A stretch of 64,000 bases of DNA, from contig JAIXMR010000081.1 of NCBI GenBank assembly GCA_025677835.1, positions 1-64,000 of the forward strand, in the 5' to 3' direction. Origin of the DNA: Sporodiniella umbellata (taxonomy: Eukaryota; Mucoromycota; Mucoromycetes; Mucorales; Rhizopodaceae). Position numbers and translations under genes: made by a program. The notes beneath the pieces were generated by a model. The model was not told where the DNA came from, did not search any database, and saw nothing but the letters and a program-made list of their open reading frames with translations. The number at the start of each line of letters is the position of its first letter. Positions within the stretch are counted from its first letter, which is position 1. Below are positions 55,456 to 64,000 of the stretch, in pieces.

Positions 55456-57349
55456 TTTTACTAAGCTTAAAGAAGAAAAAGAAAGAAAAAGTTGGAAATA
55501 CTAAAAGTGAAGGTACAGACCGAAAACTGTTTAAGAAATGTTACACTCTTCTGTGTTTTAAAAAACAGTAAAATGTTTGATCAGTGAAACAACGCCCTTG
55601 TCTACCAAGGAAGACGGTAACATTCTGCTTTCTTGATTTTCTTGGGTTTTCCAATAGATCAAAGCTTTTATTGATAGAATTCTGATATATCAAATCGAGA
55701 ATATTTTATTTTATTTTTTTGTTAGGTTATAGTCTTCAGCTGTCTCGCTCCTTTAATGTGATACTGCTTTTTCTGTTTACTCCCTGTTTGTATGTTTCCA
55801 TACTTTTACTACATATCGATATAAGCCCAGCTTTGCTAAACAAAAACAAAGAACCATTTTGGCCCTTTATTCCTTAATTTACAGGATATGCAAAACAGCC
55901 TCCTATTGGGGCTAGTAGTGTTTATTATTGTTCAATGACAATCTCGAAACAATATATAAATACATGTGTGGCTTTTAAAGCAAATCACAAGTTATTCAAG
56001 AGTTTTATGAAAAAAGGGGGTTAGGCTCAAAGTACGCAAAGCTAAACGTTGAAAACTCGCAAATACTAACATATGTCTATTTTAAGTTTCAAGAGAAATC
56101 TGAGCTTACTGTAAGCGAGGCTATCATAACAAGACAAACATTGTTTAAACAAAATGTCGATATTCTGTCAAAAGTAATAATTTATGACGAAAAAAAAAGG
56201 TCATTTTTGTTTTGGCAGAGTCCATTTAAAGAAAGATACAAATAGATCCAATCCCATCTACTATAATCTATACGATTAGATGCAGAATACAATATGACAA
56301 AAGCCTATACACCAGAATATCACTAAAAAGAACAATCCGTCCTTCTTTTTTCTTTTTCACAAGTCATTGGAGCATTTTGAGACGGTTTTGTTTTGACGAA
56401 CAATACTTTAGTACATATTACCGTAACCATATACACAAAGATTGTATTTATATAGAATTGCTTTACTACAAGCCAGACAACACACTGTATCCTTCTTTCA
56501 GTAGGATAGCATGATCCTCACACAGGACTTGTGTTCCCATTCTTCAGTGTGGAGTATAAACTGCAACAACGAAAACGTACAAATGGTTTTAGCATTATCA
56601 ATGGGTACAATAGATATTTAAGAGTGTACAAAAACTGAATAGATATTATTAAAGTGTTGGTTAAAAAAAGGGGGGAGGGTATTTCAATATAGAATAAAAA
56701 TATAGTAATAAACACAACTCAATTCACTTGGGGCCGCTTTGAGCTGCTTTGTTAAATTTGGTGTTTGAATTAAAGAAAAACAAAAGGAAGATAATGTGAC
56801 CCTTATTCAAACTTGCAGTAATAATCATAAATATGTATTTTGCACTGTGTGTTGTAAATTGAATCCAATCATAGGACTCGACTCGAAAATATGCTTTGAA
56901 CAAACCGGCTGTTTATATTCATTTTAAGCAACGGAAAGGACAAGACTTTTATTACATAGTTTTCCTCAAATGATTTAGACTTTCGATTTTCTTTGACCTC
57001 TTTTGAGAGAAGACAAGATTTAACAAAACCTAATGGGGCTATTTATTGGCCAAAGACAGCTTTAAAGTTACAAAGCTTTATGAAGATCTACATGTTATTT
57101 TTGGATTCTGCTCTGCTTCGTATAAATTTCTCATTAACAAGTGCCTTATTTTTTGTTTGGTTTTTAAACAGAAAAGAAACTACAACCAAGGCAACAGCTT
57201 TGAAATCTATCGGTGCGAGCGACATCCAAGTATTTCGTGACGTCACTCACACTTTGACGTTGATTGGCTGAACAGCCAACATCAGGGATATCAAAACTTT
57301 TTTTCGAGTCTATCTTTTTGCTCTTACTGAACACCCTCCTCCTCTCAAC
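55456..57349. other. Divergent spacer between the arrestin and MIC26/27 genes
   Basis: AT-rich DNA. Open frames near 56518-56715 and 56993-57271 show no family features. Regulatory-looking sites lie close to the right end (see 57238-57267). Confidence 0.5.
57238..57267. promoter_or_regulatory. CRE palindrome and inverted CCAAT box upstream of MIC26/27
   Basis: A perfect TGACGTCA occupies 57238-57245 and ATTGG (CCAAT on the minus strand) 57263-57267, about 80-110 bp before the start codon. Such sites are bound by ATF/CREB-type bZIP factors and the Hap2/3/5 complex in fungi; their function here is inferred. Confidence 0.5.
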
Positions 57350-58382
57350 ATGTTTTCACCTGCAATTAAAAAGAGTGTAAGACTTGCTTTACTTTACCAA
57401 AGCTGACACTGATGCGTGTTGTTCATTAGCTTGCTGCTGCTGCTGCTGGAGCTGTCTGGGTTTCCAGCATCCCTGTAGCCTTCGCTGAAGAAAAGAGAAA
57501 GAAGGTACATTCGGATTGTTTTATTTTTTCAGAATCTTATGTAAATATAGCTTAGTATCTACGACGAACCTGAGCCCCAGGTCACTATTATTGAATCACC
57601 TACAAAGCTCGAAGAACACGTTTACGTTGCTCAAAAATACGCCAACGAAACTTTAAAAGAAGGAAAGGTCAGACACTGAGAAGCCTTATGTCTTGTTCAA
57701 ACCTGATATTTTTTATGTATAACAGGGACATATCGATGGATGGGCTCAAAAGTATCAACAGTTGGAAAACGATGTCACCAGTAAAACGAAAACAACAACC
57801 ACAAGTACTTGAACTGATTTTTTTTTTTTTTTAATGTTTAGGCAACGTAAAGAACACCATTGATAAGGACGAAGAACTTAATCCCAACCTTTTGTATGTT
57901 GGTGTTGCTGCTTTGGCTGGTACAATCATTGCTCGCAACAGTAAGCTTCGAAAAACATACTCAAAAGAAGAAAGCGTTGATTTCTATATCTTTCACTAGG
58001 AAACATTGTTCTTCGTTTTTTGACCTCTACTTCCTTGGCTGTTGGAACATCATATTACTTGCTTCCAAAGACCACATCTAACGTCTTTCAACATCTTGAG
58101 AGATTGGAAAAGAAATATCCTCAAATTCAAGCAGCCCACCAAAGCGTAAATGAGTCTGTAGATGAAGTCTACAAACAGATTGACGGTACGCTTGCACAAC
58201 TGCGTGGTGCTGTAGATGAAAACGCAGCCAAATTGAAGGAACAATTCGAACAAAACTCTCAATTGGTCAAGAAGCAAGTCAACAGCGCTGTTGGTTCTAC
58301 TAGTGCTGAAGCTAAAGACAAATTTGATGAAGTCAAGAAGAACGTGGAAAGCATGTACTCAACAAGATCTAACGTAAAATAA
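57350..58382 (+). CDS. MICOS complex subunit MIC26/MIC27 (apolipoprotein O-like)
   Basis: Six exons (57350-57376, 57430-57504, 57551-57667, 57726-57780, 57842-57940, 58000-58382) give 251 residues. An Ala-rich N-terminal segment (SLAAAAAAGAVWVSSIPVAF) could be a mitochondrial presequence or first membrane helix. It is followed by KKLSIYDEPEPQVTIIE, the conserved start of the ApoO/MIC26-27 domain. Two hydrophobic hairpin segments, LLYVGVAALAGTIIA and FLTSTSLAVGTSYYLLP, carry the family Gly pattern and would span the inner mitochondrial membrane. The C-terminus is a long amphipathic helix (AHQSVNESVDEVYKQIDG, AAKLKEQFEQNSQLVKKQV). MICOS shapes crista junctions. The acceptor at 57550 was preferred over a later one because only it keeps the frame and restores LSIY. 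Confidence 0.88.
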
Positions 58383-58523
58383 TGCTTAAATCTAGATGAG
58401 GGGTTAATTGACACTTAACTGAAATTTATAGCCTGGTGTTGAGGAAACTTTGAAGAAAAATTAAAATAATCAATTAGAAACCTGGACCCAGCTCTTTTTT
58501 CTTATCTTTTCAATGTTGAATTT

Positions 58524-58554
<31 letters not shown>

Positions 58555-58936
58555 CGGGTTCAAAAGGCTTATGAAAGAGGATTTGTGTAACTCTTTTCTA
58601 TGGGACCTTTTGAGTAGCCCCCAAGTCAACATTCTGTGGAATATAACACTGTCTTTTTTTTTTCTCTTGAAATTGTTCATCGGAAACTATCGGCTAAGGG
58701 TTTACTCCGGTTGTTCCTGTCTTGGCCGACCCGTCTATGCACCCAAATCAGCCCAATAAAAACAAAAGAAAAAGCAATGTCCTCTGTTCAAAATATGTGC
58801 TAGATCGAAGTCTCCCGTTCTATGCAATGTTGTGTGTTGTAGAGCTCAATTGTTTGGGTGAATTTGTAAAGTGAGATGCTGTGCATTTCATTTTCACGTG
58901 ATAGTATTTGGATCAAATCTTTCTTTATTTCTCAGT
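58383..58936. other. Spacer between convergent MIC26/27 and SDHC
   Basis: The spacer contains a long poly-T tract (about 58526-58554). It presumably holds the 3' UTRs of both genes. No gene is seen. Confidence 0.55.
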
Positions 58937-59725
58937 TTACATGAAGCCCAAATACAATGAGCCAGCAGCAGAAGCAGCCAAGACAGCATAGCCAGTGGAA
59001 TAGACATGCTTGATGTTGAGACACTTGCCCATATCCCAGACCTGAATTAAAAAAAAAAAAAAAAAAAACACCCCATATTAGCCTCTTTTTACGTTGTAAT
59101 CAACTAAACACGCTTACCAAATGTCTGATACCGTTGAGACTGTGGAAGACGAAAGGAGCAGCAACTGTAGTCTTTGCAATGACCTTGGCGGCAACAGGTG
59201 CACCAGCAGCAGCAGAGATAATGCTGGCTGCGTCAATAGAACCACCCAAAGCGGGGGCTGCGACATAGGCAAGGGCGCCCAAGTAAAAAGCTATTATGAA
59301 TTGAATAACCTGAGAAAGAATTCTTTTGTTTCAAGAGCTTCATGACTTACCACCACCAATGGCAGCACCGGTCACTCTGTGAGCACCAGACAAGTACCAA
59401 GTGATTTGAGGTTGGTAGATAGTTAAATGGGGAGATACGGGACGAACTTTACGTTGTTGACGTAAAAGTTCTGATTCAGCAGCAGCGCACTGCTCTTGGG
59501 CTTTGTGGGAAACATTGAAGTGTCTACAATTGCATTTAGAATGTGCTGAACGTGCCTTTTTTTTTTTTTCCTGCAATTACCTGACACCGAAGGCTGGGAC
59601 AGCAACGGTGCTTTTAAAAACAGCAGGGTCTATTCAATCAAGTCAGTGAATTACTTCTTTTGATTTCGACGCTATTGTTATTTACTTTGAGAGACTGCTT
59701 TCAATCCAAAACGAGTAGCCAACAT
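58937..59725 (-). CDS. SDH3: Succinate dehydrogenase cytochrome b subunit (SDHC/Sdh3)
   Basis: Five exons (59686-59725, 59581-59629, 59351-59523, 59118-59290, 58937-59041; minus strand) give 179 residues. The first 40 residues are basic and hydroxylated, without acidic residues, as in a matrix-targeting sequence (MLATRFGLKAVSQ). The signature RPVSPHLTIYQPQITWYLSG, then AHRVTGAA, marks the quinone-site helix. The second helix runs from FYLGALAYVAA, and FHSLNGIRHLVWDMGK carries the haem-ligand His and the family motif. The third helix is YAVLAASAAAGSLYLGF. It anchors complex II in the inner mitochondrial membrane, binds haem b and passes electrons to ubiquinone. It is divergently transcribed from the peptidyl-tRNA hydrolase gene with only 218 bp between start codons. 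Confidence 0.95.
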
Positions 59726-59943
59726 TAATATAAAAAAAGAGAGGGGGACAAGAGTGGGGGTGTAATGTGGAGAAAAAAAAAAAGGACACTGAAAAAAAAC
59801 TAGGGGCTTTCTTTTGCGGAGAACTCAAAAGATTAACCAATTCACACCCAAAACAGCGTTTACGATGACGCAGATCATGAAATTAAAATACCGATAGTGT
59901 GGAGTCTTGTTCTACCTCTCAAAGAAGAAAGACCTTTGTTTTA
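59726..59943. promoter_or_regulatory. Shared divergent promoter of SDHC and peptidyl-tRNA hydrolase
   Basis: Only 218 bp separate the two start codons. A CCAAT box lies at 59837-59841 and a TGACG half-CRE at 59866-59870, both near the middle. CCAAT is the Hap complex site used by many fungal respiratory genes. Confidence 0.55.
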
Positions 59944-60727
59944 ATGAACCAAGCCAAATTACTTGTAGTTTATACAAAAATACAAAAACAGACCTCTTTG
60001 ACTAACGGCTTGTTTTTTTTTTTTTTTCGCATATAGCTTGTTGGCTTGGGCAACATTACTCATCCTAATACTAGACATAATGTTGGTATGATGGTTTTAG
60101 ATCAGATTGCCAAGCACCTAGATCTTTCTTGGGCTCAAAATCGTAACTGGAAATCGGATACAACGTCTACTCAGATTGTGGTTAATTTAAAGAAAGAAAC
60201 TAAAGAATACAATGTTGTGTTTTTGAAACCGAGAAAGTTAATGAATATCAGTGGTTCTTGTGTTGCTCAAGCAGGTACAAAGATGATAGGATAGTAAGCA
60301 AAGCGATTAACATTCCTACACATATGTATCTATAGTGAAAGACCTTTCTATACCATTGACAAATGTTTACGTATTCCATGACGATATGCAAAGAGAATTA
60401 GGGAAAGTGAGCTTAAAAGCAAGCGGATCTGCGAACGGACATAACGGCATCAAATCCATCATTGAACATTTAAAGAAAGATGATTTCAAGAGAGTCCGTA
60501 TAGGCATCGGGCGCCCAAAGATGGATGACAGGTCGCACGACATCGTTGCCAATTTTGTTTTGGGAAAGTTTTCCTCGAGTGAGATTGAAAAACTACAGAC
60601 TTCAGTATATCCTCTCTGGACTGAAGATCAAGGATTAGAGCTTCTTTGCGATCGAGGACAATTGAAGCCTCCAGCCAAGAAAAAAAAAACCCCAAAACAA
60701 GCCAAAAAAGAGAGTGATGAGGAGTGA
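59944..60727 (+). CDS. PTH1: Peptidyl-tRNA hydrolase (Pth1 type)
   Basis: Exons 59944-59964, 60037-60274 and 60336-60727 give 216 residues. The first two exons join to LLLVGLGNITHPNTRHNVG, which contains the catalytic His of bacterial-type Pth. FLKPRKLMNISG corresponds to the substrate-binding FxKPxTYMNxSG loop. VYVFHDDMQRELGKV supplies the catalytic Asp and GSANGHNGIKSI the conserved GGxxGHNGxxS region, followed by FKRVRIGIGRPK. The C-terminus has a Lys-rich extension (PPAKKKKTPKQAKKESDEE). The enzyme recycles peptidyl-tRNA released from stalled ribosomes, probably in mitochondria, although no long presequence is visible. The first exon is only seven codons; donor GTAGTT at 59965 was chosen, and using the alternative GT three bases later would add one Val. 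The tail may add RNA affinity or a nuclear signal. Confidence 0.92.
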
Positions 60728-61157
60728 GTCAAAATATCTTTGTCTTTATTTTTTGTAGAAAAAAAAAAAAAAAAAAAAAAAAACAATGTTATTATTGCTC
60801 TTTATTTAGTGCACAGGACTTGATTATTGAGCTTCCTGAAAATACCTTGACCATGTTCCTTATTGACCAAAAGAAATGTGTTTGAGTTGTTGAGGATGAT
60901 GACTTGAGAGAACGTTATTTGCCGTGACCTTTTATAAGGCGAGACTAAGATACCTTTCATACAGCAGTTTTAGATGAATTAATGACTGAAGAAGGGGTAG
61001 GAAAAAAAAAAAGAGTTAAAGTAGAGAGAAGCTAAAGAAGCAAGCAGGGCAGTTAACAAGAAGAGAATGAGGTGATGCCTCATTTATATGAAAGATAAAA
61101 CACCATTTACGTGCGGTTTATTTCATAATACTTTAACTTTATGCACTCGTATACACA
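60728..61157. other. Spacer between convergent PTH and oxidoreductase genes
   Basis: The spacer holds a poly-A run at about 60760-60783 and AT-rich DNA. No gene is seen. Confidence 0.55.
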
Positions 61158-62634
61158 TCATTCATTGGAACTATCGAAGCTAATACCAACGTGGCCAAGA
61201 CGCTGTATGAGATCGGTTTGCCAAAAGGCAGTACTTGGAGTAAGTACACCACGTGCTATTGGATGACGGCTATCTAACAGCACCAATGCAGACTGTAAGA
61301 CTAAGCGAGGCGTGGCAATATAGCCTGGTTCTGGACCTTTGACAACAACTTTTAGGGATCGATTGGGCTGAACCGTAGGGCCAGCATTTGCCAGGGTGTC
61401 ATATCCTTTTGAGCGTAGTACGATTTCAAAAGAGGACTGATCCAGTTGAGTTTGAGTAGGGTGTTCCTTGGAAAAGATCCCAGCGCTAAAAAGCTCAGGA
61501 TGTTTCAATAAGAGCTGACGGCCCCAGTGACTGCCTGCCAAAAACGAGAATATAAAACCGTAGATTGTAAATATGGCAATAGCCCAAAAAGAGGGAAACA
61601 GAACATAGCCTGCGAATTGAACTGTGGGAGGTATTGCCCTGTTCTCTTCTGTGTTTGCCATTCCAGTCAAAAACAGCTGCTGAGAAAGGCGAACGATCGA
61701 GGGGTCTGCAAATATAAAAGGAACACGATAGCCATATTCTTTGTCTTTTGTGGCTCCTTTATAAAGCTTCAGGCGTGGGCCTATGGGGGCCTCCAACTTT
61801 TTTAAGGTGGAGGCCTTGCGAATTTCTCTCAGCAGATCTGCCGACCCGAATCCATGAACTGGTTTTTGATAGAATAAGTCACATAGACTTGATAGCATAT
61901 CTGTGTCTGTTTACCTGCGGACTCATAGGTAGCATAGCCACCACGCATGCCTGCTTCACCAATGTTTAATTTGAAAAACATCTCAATTTGTGAAGGAACC
62001 CAGCCTTTTTCTTTGTAGAGATTTTTGGTATACAGCACACCCATATCTGTAGGGACCTATGAAGACAATAGATATACATAAATATCAATTCTCACCCAAG
62101 TATTCCTCTCAACTTACACTATCAAAACCACATGAATGTACAATTGTGACGCGATTCTCTGCTGCCTTTGTTTGGTAAGTACGTTGCATTCGTTCGACAA
62201 ACTCAGGCTCGCCTAACAAACTACGGTGAGCTTCATCATATCTTGGTGAGAATTGAGGCTTTACCGCTGACATCGACATAGTGGCATCCTTGATCTACAC
62301 ACGATCTTACCACATATTCACCCAAAAATCGAAAAGGGCCCACTGCATTAATCAACACCCTGGTCTGACTTGTCACGCTATCCAATTTTTCTCTTTCTGT
62401 AACCGAAGCCACCAACACAGAGGGTGTGGCTACTGTGTTCTTTGGGTACCGTTCATTCATTTCAGTTACAATGTCCTGCAGCTTATTTTGATCTCGGCCT
62501 GCAATAGCCCAACGAAATCCAGAAGGAAAAGCGTCTGCTTTCTCTTCAGAAAGTTCAAAGATATGTCGAACAATATGTTTTCCAGTTAAACCAGTGGCTC
62601 CAAATACTGTGATATCAAATTGTTTATTATTCAT
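61158..62634 (-). CDS. Saccharopine dehydrogenase-like oxidoreductase (SCCPDH type)
   Basis: Four exons (62265-62634, 62118-62212, 61915-62056, 61158-61858; minus strand) give 435 residues, close to human SCCPDH (429). The N-terminus is a Rossmann fold (FDITVFGATGLTGKHIVRHI) followed by RWAIAGRDQNKL and NAVGPFRFLGEYVV. Splicing restores YVDVSGEPEFVERMQ, VHSCGFDSVPTDMGV and YATYESAVHGFGSADLLREI. The C-terminal half has a hydrophobic region (VLFPSFWAIAIFTIYGFIF) and the SCCPDH motifs LKHPELFSAGIFSKEHPTQ and KVVVKGPEPGYIATPRLVL. Family members sit on lipid droplets or mitochondria and are related to trans-acting enoyl reductases; the substrate is not known and lysine metabolism is unlikely. Apparent frame breaks at 62263 and 61914 disappear once the introns 62213-62264 and 61859-61914 are removed. 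Confidence 0.9.
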
Positions 62635-62855
62635 GACTAATCAAATAAAAAGTATATATAAAAAAAAAAAAAAAAGAAAATAAAAAAATTTAAAAGAAAA
62701 GATACAGTAAAAAAAAAAAATGATGAGACAAGAAAAGGAAAAATAAAACGAGGATAAAAATAATGCTAATGTTAATGTGTGAGGTGAGTTTTTTTTTTTC
62801 TTAGGTTAAAGATGAGTCTATCGGGCTTTAAAAGGTCTAAAGGGACATAGCTCAT

Positions 62856-64000
62856 TTATGATCCATGATAATTTGTAGGGTAAAATGATGGAGATTGTAA
62901 CATGGCAAAATCGTTAGGGGATAGAGGGGAATTTCCATGGACATTATTGGTATAGATATTTGGAATATCATCATCAGAGATAAAATGGGTAGAGCCAGGA
63001 GAAACGGGAGTATTTAAAGCTGTGTTGTAAGCACTTAAAGCAGGTGAGGCTGTTTGTTGCCCTTCTATACCAGGTGATAAACTATGCGTCTGAACGGTAA
63101 GAGCAGGGCGTTGCCTTGAAGACTCTATAAACAGATTGTTGCTCATTGTATCATGAGAGGTGATAAATATAGAAGGTGTTGGTCTCTCCAAATCAGTTGG
63201 CAGATCCACTTGTAAAAAAAAGAAAACGTAAGTAAAAAGCAAATTTGGCGACAAAAGAAAACAGAATGTACTTTGAATACCGTGTCGCTGATATAGAAAG
63301 TCTGACATCTGCTTGAGCAATTGTTGCTGCTTTTGTTGCTTGTATTTTGCCTCTTCCAGTTCTTTTTTCATCTGACAGTAGTTGTCCTGTAACCTTGTCA
63401 ACTGTTGTACCATCTCGGTCTGAGACACCTGCATCATAGCCATATTGGTTCCAACGTCGTCTCTTCTGTTTGTGTCAGTCTCTAAAGTCTTCCGCTTGAT
63501 TTCCTCTAAAAGATCAGGCCTATCTTTAAGAAACTTTGTATGAGAAAACTCCCATATCTGGTTTTCCGCTAGTGTTCGATGTCCCTTGGGCGACTTGTTG
63601 ACCTTGTGGAATCCATACCTTTCATTGTAAATTAGAGGTTATAAACGTTTCGGATTTACTTTTTTTTTTGGGAACTTACATGTTAAGCTGACGCACAAAG
63701 CTACTAAAATTGTTATGTTTGAAATGTTTTGGTAAGACATCCCTGGAAAACTCCACTATGTTGCATACTACAAAGGACGATCCTGTATAACTCCATGCAA
63801 TTAAATGCTGGTATTGAGCATCAATAACCATACTATGTGTTATGTTAGCACAAAAATAAAATGGCATGGGGCTTTTTTTTTCGACTATTACTTTACTTGT
63901 AAAGCTTATGAACAAAGGTGTTGTTTGTATTTTTGGTGATATTGCCGGGTAGCTGCAAGGACGGCATATGAACTGGATCTCTGGGTGAATTTCCGGGCGA
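62856..64000 (-). CDS. HSF-type transcription factor, 5' end beyond the window
   Basis: Four exons are visible on the minus strand (63897-64000, 63680-63832, 63272-63618, 62856-63208); the frame is open to base 64000, so the true start may lie outside, although an in-frame Met occurs at 63967. The DNA-binding domain is classical: NTFVHKLYNMVIDAQYQHLI, SYTGSSFVVCNIVEFSRDVL, PKHFKHNNFSSFVRQLNMYG and FHKVNKSPKGHRTLAENQIW. A leucine-zipper-like trimerisation region follows (TEMVQQLTRLQDNYCQMKK, QKQQQLLKQMSDFLYQ), then a Ser/Thr/Pro-rich C-terminus with possible activation or phosphorylation motifs (TPVSPGSTHF, NSPLSPNDF). It should bind nGAAn repeats as a trimer. It could be Hsf1 or one of the several Hsf/Sfl1 paralogs of these fungi; no receiver domain of Skn7 is present in the visible part. 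Confidence 0.9.

Noticed and set aside
56993..57271. 92-codon open frame upstream of MIC26/27
   Set aside because: It covers the promoter elements and lacks any family pattern; taken as chance.
61859..61914. Possible 14-nt intron or frame break in the same gene
   Set aside because: The short interval first suggested a miniature intron. A normal 56-nt intron ending at AACCAG gives YESAVHGFGSADLL, which aligns with human SCCPDH, so nothing unusual is needed.
62213..62264. Apparent +1 frameshift in the SCCPDH-like oxidoreductase after YVDVSG
   Set aside because: Reading through gives a shifted frame with protein-like KPQFSPRYDEA, but an intron 62213-62264 (GTAAAG ... TTGTTAG) restores YVDVSGEPEFVERMQ exactly as in the family.
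1..64000. tRNA, rRNA, transposon or CRISPR features
   Set aside because: I looked for cloverleaf B-box sequences, long repeats, transposase motifs and regular repeat-spacer arrays by eye and found none; a covariance-model search would be needed to exclude a tRNA formally.

Overview
The window is nuclear DNA from a filamentous fungus, most likely an early-diverging one of the Mucoromycota (Mucorales type). The evidence is 92 short spliceosomal introns (mostly 45-110 nt, GTAAGT-like donors, poly-T before the acceptor), AT-rich spacers full of long poly-A/poly-T runs, coding DNA of moderate GC, and gene content such as small Kre9/KNH-like secreted proteins, a Rim15 kinase fused to a response-regulator domain, and a single-polypeptide family-4 trehalose phosphorylase/synthase. 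No rRNA, tRNA, transposon, CRISPR array or operon was seen. The exon models below were built by hand; nearly every junction was checked for reading phase, so products are given with exon coordinates.

Layout. 1-8,252 (+): the 3' part of a Sec14-type CRAL-TRIO protein, then RIM15. 8,665-10,510 (+): LCB1, the non-catalytic serine palmitoyltransferase subunit. 10,586-14,913 (-): SIN3 corepressor. 14,914-18,802: a 3.9-kb spacer without a recognisable gene. 18,803-23,835 (+): two Kre9/KNH-like wall proteins flanking a bestrophin-family channel. 23,876-26,837 (-): an AIR1/2-like protein with five zinc knuckles and a C2/proline-rich protein like Inn1/Fic1. 27,618-30,285: a DUF1206 membrane protein and a small PQQ-type propeller protein. 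31,685-36,387 (+): a CCC2-type copper ATPase with seven metal-binding domains and an unusual Cys-rich loop. 36,435-42,252 (-): an intronless F-box protein, an unknown Ser/Lys-rich protein and a doubtful ORF. 42,793-45,138 (-): SAC1. 47,361-49,851 (+): trehalose phosphorylase/synthase, meeting a convergent coiled-coil gene tail to tail. 50,754-51,007 (+): a possible 45-residue gene. 51,113-55,455 (-): RTG2-like PPX/GPPA protein and an alpha-arrestin. 57,350-60,727: three mitochondrial genes (MIC26/27, SDHC, peptidyl-tRNA hydrolase). 61,158-64,000 (-): a saccharopine-dehydrogenase-like oxidoreductase and an HSF-type transcription factor running off the window.

The genes are mostly unrelated housekeeping and signalling functions, as expected for a eukaryotic chromosome arm. 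Loose themes are nutrient/stress signalling (RIM15, RTG2, SIN3, HSF, trehalose), membrane lipid control (LCB1, SAC1, CRAL-TRIO) and the mitochondrial trio near the right end, where SDHC and PTH share a short divergent promoter with a CCAAT box.

The observations most worth a second look are: the metallothionein-like loop in the copper ATPase and the inverted GCTG palindrome in its promoter; three GC-AG introns that all use the donor GCAAGT; a 7-nt microexon in the trehalose gene; the possible 45-residue gene; and structured non-coding stretches.
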